Shown: positions 27,169 through 36,300 of the stretch, piece after piece
Layout of the letters: every line of letters starts with the position of its first letter
Numbering within the stretch: the stretch's first letter is position 1
Source: JAIXWP01 sp046309775
GTDB taxonomy: Bacteria; Bacteroidota; Bacteroidia; Flavobacteriales_D; Sanyastnellaceae
Assembly: GCA_046309775.1 (NCBI GenBank)
Contig: JBKCOM010000062.1
Location: 4,389-68,388, forward strand
Direction of reading: 5' to 3'
DNA length: 64,000 nt
The notes under the pieces: model-generated
Database searches by the model: none
The model's input: only the letters and a program-made list of their open reading frames with translations
Told to the model about the DNA's origin: nothing
Made by a program: the position numbers and the translations under genes

Positions 27169-30063
27169 ATGAATCACCCGCAGCTTGCGGACATATTGAA
27201 CCACCCTTACGACATCCTTGCTGTGATCAGCTTGGATGATTTTTCTATTGTAGCATGCAATCCAGCCTTTAGAGAATACTACAGCAATGCAGTTAGCTAC
27301 GAAAACAGGGCCGTAGGCCAAGTCATCAACCACGAAATTTCACTAGAGAAAAAGAAGGAAATATTTGAAGCAATTCACAATTTAGGCTATTACTCAAAGT
27401 CCGACTGTCTCCCAAATGAAGTGTTGAGTCTTACTAAAATTGATTTGAGTGATAAGCCCTTTGTTCTCATGAGGGTCACGCCACACAGAGAGAAGAGCAT
27501 GATTAATCAATACAAACTGCTCTTTGAAAAAAACGTTGCCGGTGTTTACAGGACTTATTTTGAAGGTGCAATCATCAGTTGCAATTTAGCATTTGCGCAA
27601 ATGTTGGGATATGAAAATGAAGAGGAATTACTTGCCAAGAACGCCTATTCGCATTATCCCTCAGCAGAAGATAGAGATTTATTCCTTCAAAAAATTAAGG
27701 AAAATCCTGTTTTGGTCAACTATGAATTACAGTTGAAAAAGAAAGATGGTCAAATCATCACCTGCCTTGAAAATACGTTTATGGAAGTAGACAATCAAGG
27801 TCAAAAGATTATCAGCGGTACCATCATCGATATTACAGAGCAAAAGCAAGCAGAGCGAGCACTTCAAGAAAGTGAACAACGCTTTAAGACCCTCGCAAAC
27901 GTTTCACATGAAAGTGTAGTATTTGTTGATTCAAAACGGGTGATCATTGATGTAAATGATCAGTTTGCTGTCTTGTACGGCTATTTTTCTAGAATAGATA
28001 TTTTGGGTAAAAAAATTACTGACTTCATCGCACCGGTCGATTTAGACCGTGTGGAGTCGTCATTAATGATATCATCAGCGAATAAAAGTGAAATACGAAC
28101 CTTCGATAGAAATGGTAGGCCTATTTTTCTAGAAGTTACTGGAACGGAACTAACATACAAAGGCGAGAAGGTAAATGTACTCGTGCTCCACGATATAACC
28201 GCCAAGAAAAAAGCGGAGTTTACATTGGAACAAACAGCAGTAAGATTCAAAAATCTTCTGGAGAATTCTCCAACCGCTGTGATTATCCTAACGGATGATA
28301 AGATCAAATATGTGAACTCTAGCGCCATCGAACTTCTAGGTGTTGAAGACGAAGATGAAGTTTATGACGATTATTTTGCAGACTACATCGTTGATGAATA
28401 TCGAATCGATATCAAAAACGATCTCGCCGCTGTGCGCGAAGGAGAAGAGTTAGACTACAAGGAAGTCAGAATTAGAAATCAAAATGGTCAGGAGATTGAT
28501 GTCGGAATTTTATCAACGCTCACCATTTACGAGAGCAAACCGTCCATTCAAATTTCTTTGAACAACATCAGCGAGCGTATGCAGCTGGTGCAAGAACAAA
28601 TGCGCGTGCGCATCATTGAGGAAATTAACAACGTCCTCAAAAAGGAAATCGAAGAACATAAACTTACTCAAAGAAAACTGGAGGAGCAAAAAAACTATAA
28701 CAGGAACATCATTGAGTCTTCTCTCGACATGATCATCGCTTGCGATGAGAATGGAAATCTAATTGAATTCAACAAGGCGTCGCAGCTTCAATTTGGCTAC
28801 GAAGCAGAAGAAGTTTTGGGAAAACCACTAGAAGTTTTGTACATTGACAAGGAATCTCTTTTCGAAGTTATGGACACACTTGCCTGGCAAGGATCTTATT
28901 CAGGAGAGGTACAAAATATTACCAAAGCCGGAAAAGTATTTACAAGCTATCTATCGGCTTCGCTGATCGTTAACGACAAAGGAGATGTGGTAGGATCTAT
29001 GGGCGTATCGCGCGATATCACAGAGATTCGTGCAAACGAAAGAAAAGCCCTTGAACAAAAAGCAAAGCTCGAATCGATATTCAATAGTACAGAGAACATG
29101 ATGATCTGGACAATGAATAAAGAGCGGTGTATCACCTCACTCAACAACAACCTCGTGAAGTGGGCGAAGTCAGAGCTCAAAGAGGATTTAAGAATCACAA
29201 CCAATATTCAGAAGATATTTGAGCGTCACCTTGAAATGGATTTTTATCAAGGACAACTTACTTATTTTGACGATGCCTTCAAAGGAAAGCCTCGCCAATT
29301 CGAGATTCCGCTGCGAAGCAAAGACAACAGAGTTATTTGGCTGCAAGCATTCCTCAACCCCGTTTACCTCGACGAAAAATTAGAAGAAGTTTCTTGCCTC
29401 TTCTATGACAACACAGAGAGAAAAGAGATTGATAGAAAAATCAGAGACTCCCTCAAGGAAAAAGAAGTGCTACTCCAAGAGGTGCATCACCGCGTAAAGA
29501 ATAATCTTCAAGTGATTTCCAGCATTCTAAACTTACAAACTTCTTACGTCAATGACCCCGGAACACTCGAGATTTTAAAGGAAAGCCAAAACAGAATCAA
29601 GAGCATGTCCTTCATTCACGAGACGCTGTACCGAACCACAGACTTTTCGAGCATTAATTTTTCTGAGTATATCAAGAGCTTGAGTTACAATCTTATTCAA
29701 AGCTATCGACTACAAAACTGTCATGTGGACTTTGTTGCCGATGTCGACGAGGTAGAAATGAGCATTGACCAGGCCATTCCTTGCGGATTGATAGTGAATG
29801 AGCTGGTGAGCAATGCGTTGAAATACGCCTACGCTGGCCGATCTAAGGGAAAGCTTGCAATCTCGTTGAAAGAAAAAAGCAACAGAATTTTCCTCCAAAT
29901 TGCAGATGATGGCATCGGACTTCCAGAAAACTTCAAGTTTGAAAAGACCGATTCGCTTGGAGTCCAATTGGTTTATTCACTCACAGAACAGCTTGATGGA
30001 ACAATTGAAGTCGACGCGTCAGAGGGAACTTCTTTTTTAATTATTTTTGATAAACGTTTGTGA
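27169..30063 (+). CDS. Soluble histidine kinase with six PAS domains (HisKA_2 type)
   Basis: A 964-residue cytoplasmic sensor kinase with no transmembrane segment. Six PAS-like modules occur at roughly residues 1-110, 112-235, 240-350, 355-470, 510-625 and 635-755, with a coiled linker around 475-510. The kinase core follows: the HisKA_2 motif EVHHRVKNNLQ (His774 of the HRVKNN motif as probable phospho-acceptor) and an ATPase domain with NELVSNALKYA, DDGIGLP and SLGVQLVYSL. Such kinases commonly pair with a response regulator next door, here a LytTR protein 52 bp downstream. Ligands of the PAS domains cannot be told. Confidence 0.93.
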   Translation: MNHPQLADILNHPYDILAVISLDDFSIVACNPAFREYYSNAVSYENRAVGQVINHEISLEKKKEIFEAIHNLGYYSKSDCLPNEVLSLTKIDLSDKPFVLMRVTPHREKSMINQYKLLFEKNVAGVYRTYFEGAIISCNLAFAQMLGYENEEELLAKNAYSHYPSAEDRDLFLQKIKENPVLVNYELQLKKKDGQIITCLENTFMEVDNQGQKIISGTIIDITEQKQAERALQESEQRFKTLANVSHESVVFVDSKRVIIDVNDQFAVLYGYFSRIDILGKKITDFIAPVDLDRVESSLMISSANKSEIRTFDRNGRPIFLEVTGTELTYKGEKVNVLVLHDITAKKKAEFTLEQTAVRFKNLLENSPTAVIILTDDKIKYVNSSAIELLGVEDEDEVYDDYFADYIVDEYRIDIKNDLAAVREGEELDYKEVRIRNQNGQEIDVGILSTLTIYESKPSIQISLNNISERMQLVQEQMRVRIIEEINNVLKKEIEEHKLTQRKLEEQKNYNRNIIESSLDMIIACDENGNLIEFNKASQLQFGYEAEEVLGKPLEVLYIDKESLFEVMDTLAWQGSYSGEVQNITKAGKVFTSYLSASLIVNDKGDVVGSMGVSRDITEIRANERKALEQKAKLESIFNSTENMMIWTMNKERCITSLNNNLVKWAKSELKEDLRITTNIQKIFERHLEMDFYQGQLTYFDDAFKGKPRQFEIPLRSKDNRVIWLQAFLNPVYLDEKLEEVSCLFYDNTERKEIDRKIRDSLKEKEVLLQEVHHRVKNNLQVISSILNLQTSYVNDPGTLEILKESQNRIKSMSFIHETLYRTTDFSSINFSEYIKSLSYNLIQSYRLQNCHVDFVADVDEVEMSIDQAIPCGLIVNELVSNALKYAYAGRSKGKLAISLKEKSNRIFLQIADDGIGLPENFKFEKTDSLGVQLVYSLTEQLDGTIEVDASEGTSFLIIFDKRL

Positions 30064-30115
30064 TCCTTTCTTAAGATTGCACCCTCTTTAAAGATCACTT
30101 TAATACCGAATTTAG

Positions 30116-30865
30116 ATGGCTACCAATATACTAATTGTAGAAGACGAAAGCATTGTTAGAAAGGACATTGAGCGCAGTTTGACTAAGCTTGGTTACAATG
30201 TGATTGCTCAGGCAGATAATGGCCTAAAGGCCATAGAAATGGCCCTTGAACATAAGCCCGAGATTGCACTGATGGATATCATGCTCAAAGGCGATATGAC
30301 AGGAATAGAGGCCGCTGCGAAAATCAAAGAAGCCATAAACATCCCGGTGATTTTCCTTACAGCCTACGCAGATGAGGCAACTTTGAATAAGGCAAAAATT
30401 ACAGAGCCACACGGTTATATACTTAAACCATTCAAGGAAATTGACTTGCACACCACCATTGAGATGGCGCTGCATAAGCATAAAAAAGAGCAAGAGTTAA
30501 GAGTCGAAAATGATCTGCTCAAGTCGCTGAGTCAGTTCAAATCTGAGGCAGAACACCTTTTCGTTAAGCATCAGTCGCGTCTGGTGAAATTAAACACCTC
30601 AGATATTTATTTCGTAGAAGCGCTAAAAGACTACGTGCAAGTGATTACAAAAGATCACAAATACACGATTCACGCGACAATGAAGGATGTCGAGAAAAAG
30701 ATGCCCTCAAAAATGTTTCAGCGCGTTCACCGATCTTTTATTGTGAATATGGACAAGATTGAAGCGATTCTTGGCGGCAACGTTATTATGCAAGATCTAC
30801 ATAAAGAGATTCCAGTGGGCGGCAACTACAGAGATGAATTGGGAGCCCGCATAAACGTTTTATAG
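30116..30865 (+). CDS. LytTR-family response regulator
   Basis: A 249-residue transcriptional regulator. The receiver domain (residues 1-120) has the acidic pocket VEDE (8-11), phospho-acceptor Asp54 (LMDIML), switch Thr in FLTAYA and the conserved Lys in ILKPF. A helical linker (about 121-148) leads to a LytTR DNA-binding domain (LFVKHQSRLVKLNTSDIYFVEALKDYVQV ... FQRVHRSFIVNMDKI). It is the likely partner of the preceding six-PAS kinase. LytTR regulators typically bind direct repeats upstream of their targets, so the repeat-rich region at 25.1-25.7 kb is a candidate site (inference). Confidence 0.94.
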   Translation: MATNILIVEDESIVRKDIERSLTKLGYNVIAQADNGLKAIEMALEHKPEIALMDIMLKGDMTGIEAAAKIKEAINIPVIFLTAYADEATLNKAKITEPHGYILKPFKEIDLHTTIEMALHKHKKEQELRVENDLLKSLSQFKSEAEHLFVKHQSRLVKLNTSDIYFVEALKDYVQVITKDHKYTIHATMKDVEKKMPSKMFQRVHRSFIVNMDKIEAILGGNVIMQDLHKEIPVGGNYRDELGARINVL

Positions 30866-30867
30866 CC

Positions 30868-32337
30868 CTAATTTTCAAACAAAAGCTTCTTTGCGCGCTC
30901 AAGGTCCTTCCTGAAGAAAAAGAGGGTTAAAAGGACAGATAATAAAGCCGCGCCAGATGTTGAAGCCACATATCCAATATGTGATTCGCTCACAAATGAG
31001 GCAATAAGCACCATAGCCACCAACGCAGGATATGCAATCATTTTTTGATAGTTGATATCCAAATCAACTCGCGCACGCAACTGCCAATACAAGAAAATCA
31101 AGGAAAACACTTTTCCCAATGTCACCGATAGCACCGCTCCTAAAAGACCATATTTTGGAACGAGCACCACTAGCAGGAAGACGTGTATGATAGAGCTATA
31201 AAACAAGGCATAAACTAGGCGCGATGGTTCTTTGCGCAACATCAGAATACCCATATACAAACTGAATAGCGTGCGTGTAAAAAAGGAAATCCCGATAATT
31301 CCGAGTAGAGAAAAAGATTGATAGAGCTCCGGGTTCTTTACAAACCAAGGCGCGATAATAGGAATTCCTACCATACAAGCAATCACACCAAAGACAGAGG
31401 CCACAAGATAAGAATGAAGCAAGGTTTTGGCCTTCGACATTGGCGGCTGCATGTAGTCACCACCCCAGCTAGAATATATTTTAGGCAAAATAAATCCCCC
31501 AAGGCCCATTAATAAAAACTCCACAGGCGAAAGGCATTTGGCGGCGAAATCATATATCGCAACGTCTGTCATCGTGCATTCGTTGGTGATAATGAAACGA
31601 TCCACATAATTCAGCAGCCACATCAAAAAGGTGTATCCAAACATCGTTGAGCTAATCACCACAATTTCTTTACTACCCTTGAAGTCAACGCGCGGAAGCG
31701 AATCTTTCGATTGAAAATAAAGAGCCAAAAGGAATATTAATACACCGCTTACCAACCGCCCCATCAGCGGTCCCATCACATTTTTTCCAAAAAGATAGAG
31801 AAATAAAATCGATAGCGCTACAGTGAAAATGAAATTGAAAATGTTTGAAAAGTAAAACTTGCTGCGTTCTTGTTGATAGGTTTGATGAGTCGTTTGTGTT
31901 CTAAAATATCCATTGAAAAACCCCGTGGCGATACTCATCAATCCGAAGGGCCAAAAGGATAGAGTCTCCGCGGGAAACACCGATTGGAAGGCGGCCTTGC
32001 CAATAATAAAAAACACACCAATAATCACTAAGCCAGCGATCAATTGAAGGCCCAATGCTCGAGAGTAATAGAGTTTTTTCGAGTCGCTATTTTTCGTTGA
32101 ATCATTCAACAATATTGGAACATATTGCTCCACTCCCACACTCGTGATTACTTGAAATAATAAAGAAATGCTGATATAAACATTCAGTCGCCCGAAGTCT
32201 TCGGTACTGAGATTATTGCTGTAAAAGGGCAACAAAACCAGCGCACTCATAAAGGGCAAGGAGCTCACAACTGTGAAAATCAAAGATTCAATTACGCGCT
32301 TGCTGAGCATCATGCTTTGTTCACCTAAATTTGCCAA
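30868..32337 (-). CDS. Polysaccharide flippase (Wzx-like, MOP superfamily)
   Basis: A 489-residue inner-membrane protein with about 12-14 hydrophobic helices, e.g. SLIFTVVSSLPFMSALVLLPFY at the N-terminus and VFLLVVLVPKYGLLGAVLSV near the C-terminus. It resembles the oligosaccharide exporters that flip lipid-linked repeat units across the membrane for capsule or O-antigen synthesis. Helix spacing and the polar residues in the first pair match the PST/Wzx group. Start choice is ambiguous: 32337, or the MM at 32313, which is preceded by AGG at a suitable distance. It is divergent from a glycosyltransferase and ends 2 bp from the LytTR stop. Confidence 0.9.
   Translation of the reverse strand: MANLGEQSMMLSKRVIESLIFTVVSSLPFMSALVLLPFYSNNLSTEDFGRLNVYISISLLFQVITSVGVEQYVPILLNDSTKNSDSKKLYYSRALGLQLIAGLVIIGVFFIIGKAAFQSVFPAETLSFWPFGLMSIATGFFNGYFRTQTTHQTYQQERSKFYFSNIFNFIFTVALSILFLYLFGKNVMGPLMGRLVSGVLIFLLALYFQSKDSLPRVDFKGSKEIVVISSTMFGYTFLMWLLNYVDRFIITNECTMTDVAIYDFAAKCLSPVEFLLMGLGGFILPKIYSSWGGDYMQPPMSKAKTLLHSYLVASVFGVIACMVGIPIIAPWFVKNPELYQSFSLLGIIGISFFTRTLFSLYMGILMLRKEPSRLVYALFYSSIIHVFLLVVLVPKYGLLGAVLSVTLGKVFSLIFLYWQLRARVDLDINYQKMIAYPALVAMVLIASFVSESHIGYVASTSGAALLSVLLTLFFFRKDLERAKKLLFEN
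32326..32334 (+). promoter_or_regulatory. Candidate -7 element (TAAATTTGC) for the divergent glycosyltransferase
   Basis: Exact TAnnTTTGC match ending 9 bp before the ATG at 32344. It lies over the first codons of the flippase if that gene starts at 32337. The nearest TTG is 23 bp upstream, slightly too far. Confidence 0.45.
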
Positions 32338-32343
32338 TATCTA

Positions 32344-33378
32344 ATGCGACCAAAGCTATTATACATATACCCATCTCGCTCCACATTCGTCATAAAAGAT
32401 TTAAAGAGTCTTTCGTTAGAATATGATGTAGTCGAACTTCTGTTTGCCCCAAAAGCCAAATGGAGGCTTCCATTGGTGTGGCTAGGCTTGTTTTTTCGCT
32501 TATTGTTGGAAAGAAATTACCGCTATATCGTTTGTCAATTCGGGGGTTATCAGTCTTTAATTCCTGCTCTCTTTAAAAGATTTTTTGGAAAAAAGCTAGT
32601 GATTGTTGTTGGTGGCTTCGACGCCGTTTCAATTCCATCCATTGGATATGGAGGGTTTCAAAACAAATGGATGAGTCGCGCATTGTCTTTTTCCTATAAA
32701 AACGCCGATGTCATCATTCCCGTGCACCGTTCACTAATAAAAAGCGAACAAAGCTATTGTAGTGAGGTTCCAAAATTTCAGGGCATTCAGCACTTTATCG
32801 AAAATTTGACAACACCATTCGTCGAAATCCCCAACGGTTATGACCATCAAAAATGGCCTCTTACTAATCACAACCTACGTGACCGAGTGTGTATCACTGT
32901 AGCTGGTGGTCTTGAGGAAGAAAGAAGATTCATTCTAAAAGGTATTGATCTCATAGCAGAAGTAGCCGCTCTCCTTCCCGACTTCAAATTTATCGTGATT
33001 GGAGGAAGCAAGACAACAGAGCTTAACAACTTGGCTTATTTGCCAGAAGTAAAGAATACGGAGCTATCAGAATATTACAATTCGGCGATGATTTACTTGC
33101 AGCTATCACTGTCAGAAGGGTTTCCTAATGCCCTTTGTGAGGCAATGCTCTGCGGCTGTATTCCAGTGGTTTCAGCAGTAGCTGCTATGCCCGACATTGT
33201 CGGTCAAGAGGGATGCATTCTTCAATCTAAGAATGTTCTAGAGCTTAAATCAATACTGGAACGCATACCGAATGGACATTCGGTTGAAAAAATGGAAGCA
33301 GTCAGAAATAGAATAGAATCCCTTTACACAGAGGAGGCTCGAGCTAAAAAACTTCTAGATACTATCGCAAAAGTGTAA
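32344..33378 (+). CDS. Glycosyltransferase family 4 protein
   Basis: A 344-residue GT-B glycosyltransferase. The donor-binding motif SEGFPNALCEAMLCGCIPV has the canonical EX7E pair, Glu258 and Glu266. The preceding strand FKFIVIGGSK and the N-terminal acceptor domain (LLYIYPSRSTFVIKDLKSL, VVGGFDAVSIP) fit the family. It is divergent from the flippase with six bases between the start codons, so the two are probably regulated together for surface polysaccharide synthesis. The 3' end overlaps the convergent PKD-repeat gene by 17 bp. Confidence 0.92.
   Translation: MRPKLLYIYPSRSTFVIKDLKSLSLEYDVVELLFAPKAKWRLPLVWLGLFFRLLLERNYRYIVCQFGGYQSLIPALFKRFFGKKLVIVVGGFDAVSIPSIGYGGFQNKWMSRALSFSYKNADVIIPVHRSLIKSEQSYCSEVPKFQGIQHFIENLTTPFVEIPNGYDHQKWPLTNHNLRDRVCITVAGGLEEERRFILKGIDLIAEVAALLPDFKFIVIGGSKTTELNNLAYLPEVKNTELSEYYNSAMIYLQLSLSEGFPNALCEAMLCGCIPVVSAVAAMPDIVGQEGCILQSKNVLELKSILERIPNGHSVEKMEAVRNRIESLYTEEARAKKLLDTIAKV
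32351..32358 (-). promoter_or_regulatory. Candidate -7 element (TAGCTTTG) for the flippase
   Basis: Exact minus-strand match to TAnnTTTG, inside the first codons of the divergent glycosyltransferase and 13 bp before the flippase ATG at 32337. No -33 element is evident. Confidence 0.4.
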
Positions 33379-36300
33379 CACTACCTTGCTGTATAGCCAG
33401 AATGGGGTCATCGGTGCTTCTGTATTTCATTATCCAGTTATACACACCGTCTTGAGCTTCTACTCCCTTGATAGAGCCGTCCCAACATCCCTCAACATCT
33501 GTTGTGGTGAACACAATCTTTCCCCAGCGATCAAAGATGGTGAACTCATATTGGAGCACATCACTTCCATAAAAAGAAGGCTTGAAAACATCGTTGTTGC
33601 CGTTACCATCAGGCGTAAAAGCATTGGGAAAATAAAATAATAATTCTGGATCTACTGTAACGTTGCGATAAGTAGTGTCAGCACATCCGAAGGTATTGGC
33701 TACAATTTGGGTAATGACGTAATCGCCCCAAACATCGTATTCGTGCGGCCCTTCACTGTAACTGCTGAGATTGCCATCGCCAAAGTCGTACAACCAAGCA
33801 GTCACATCCAAACTCGATGCGTTTTCAATCACAACCACTGGCTGTAACATAGTCACTTCGTTATTAGCGATGTTGAAACCCGCAACAGGCTTAGGGTGAA
33901 TCTGAACATGCTGCTGCATGGTGCTGTCAGAAGTGCATCCGTGATTTGACGTGGCGCGCAACGTTATGTCCCAAAGACCAGCTTGGTTGAAGTAGAATGA
34001 GGCATTTTGAGAATTGTCCACCTCTTGGTCACCAACAAACCACTGCCACGCCACAATGCTGCTTGGAATATCAATGGATGACAAGTCGATGGTTTCAATC
34101 AATTCTCCTTCACAATAAGTATTTCGATCAACAACAAAATCAATTTCGGGATTGGGATAAACGTTGAGTACACCTTGAGCGAAACCCGCGCAACCCAAAT
34201 TGGTCAACGCTTCCAGAGATATGTTATACTGTCCTGGATTTTCGAATAAATGTTCTGCGTTGTGAGTGTTTGGTTCTTCTATCTCCACATCAAATTCCCA
34301 ATTGAAATCCGTAATGATTCCCGCGCCCAAAGTGATATCTGGATTGAAATAAGCTACTTGACCGGCACAAATAGGCTCCAAGTTGAGTTCAATATCTGGT
34401 GTAGGATGCACAGTTACAAACTGAGTGAGTGTATCGCTGCAACCGATTTCGCTCGTTACTACTAGTGTCGCAGGAAGTACGCCCCAATCGGTAAATGAAT
34501 AAAGTATGGTCGCATCATCGATAATGGAGTTATTTTGGAAAATCCACTCCCACCCTACGATCTCTCCCTCAGTAATAGTGGAAGTGGATTGAAATGTCAA
34601 TTGAGTTTGTTCACATCCATCCTCAAGGGTAAAGCTAGAAACAGGAACATGAAACACTTGGATCAAGGTATCATAGTCAATGCTGCATCCATGCTCTGAA
34701 GTGAAGGTGGCGTGAATGGTTTTTTGTCCTGGACTATCGAAATATACTCCTGTTGGTGTGAATGAAAAAGATATTGGACCGTCTTCAAACTGCCAGAAAG
34801 ATTCAGTGACAACTCCATCACTCACTGAAGTAAGGTTGCCGATAGGAAGCGCAATATTTTGACAAACATCATTCAAAATAACATGTGCGATGGGTAGCGC
34901 ATGAATTACAAGTGGTGTGGAGGCTTGGTTAGTACATCCAAAACTATCAGAGTAGACATAGGTTGCGCTATGATTTCCCGCGCCAACGGATGTATCGAAA
35001 TGTGTGCTTTGTGTCCCATTAAACTCATAATGACCACCCAAAGGCAATCCACCCGAAAAGAGAAGGGCACCGGCGTCTTCGCATACGGGATTGATAGGCG
35101 CAAGTGTTACCTCAGGCAAAGCTCTAATCAAAACGTCTGATGTAATCTCGCTGCTACATCCATTACCATCAGTATACTCATAACGTACACTCTTAATTCC
35201 AGGATCTAGTGATGCGTTGAAAAAGTTGGTCGGAATGTCATCCACAAAATATGCTCCTCCTGATGGTAAACCTGTCACTAACTCGAAGCCTTCTGATTGA
35301 TGACAAACATATTCAGGTAGTTCTAATGCTAGCACCGGTAACGGATTTACAGTTACGGTAATAACTTCTGTTGTGACACAGTCGTCAAGTGTTCCTGTTA
35401 CTGTATATTGGGTTGTTGTAGCGGGATGGAGTAAGTACAAATTAGAGATTTCATCGTAGGTTACAGGGCCACCACTCCATTCATAGTTATCTGCATTTTG
35501 AATTTGAATGGTTGCAGTTTCGCCAGCACAAATGGCAGCGGGTTGTTCAAACGCCAAGGTGAGATTCTCGACAACAATTGGGTTTTGACACTCTACGAAT
35601 ACCTGACATCCATTTTGATCGGTCATGATCAACTGTGGACAGTAAGTTCCAGCTTGTTTATAGTCGTGAGATACTTGTGTGTTACCAGTTGGATCTCCGT
35701 TACCATCATTGAAGTCCCAGAAATAACTAAATGAATTATCGTTGATATTATAGGCGGCCAAATTCACGTGGAACGGTGCACACGGTGTTTCGTCAAGGTC
35801 CATACTAAAAGGCCCGATGACATCACCGAAATTCAGAATGTCTGGAACCACCAAGGTTGCGGAGCACCCGAGGATATTAGTAACAGTGAGTGATACATCA
35901 TAAACGCCCAGTGGATATGTGTGAAATGTTGTGGCGCCTGTTCCAACTTGATTGTCTCCGAAATCCCATACGAATGCGGTGTTATTTCCAGGTGTAGTGT
36001 TTTCAAATGACACACCCATCAAGCAGTTATTGAAGTTGGAGTTGTAGGTGAATGAAACGGCAGGATTCGCTATTTCTACCCCATCGTTCATGCAATAGGT
36101 GCGTTCGCATCCGTTAGCAGATGTCACCGTTAGACACACCTCATAAATTCCATTCGCAGAAAAAGCATGTTCTGGATTAGTGAGATTGGATGTATTGCTC
36201 GAGCCTGAACCAGGATCAACAAAGTTCCAAGAGGAAGAGATAAAATTGCCTTGTGAAGTGTTCGTGAAAGCAATGGGAGAGTTTTGGCAAAACGGACCTG

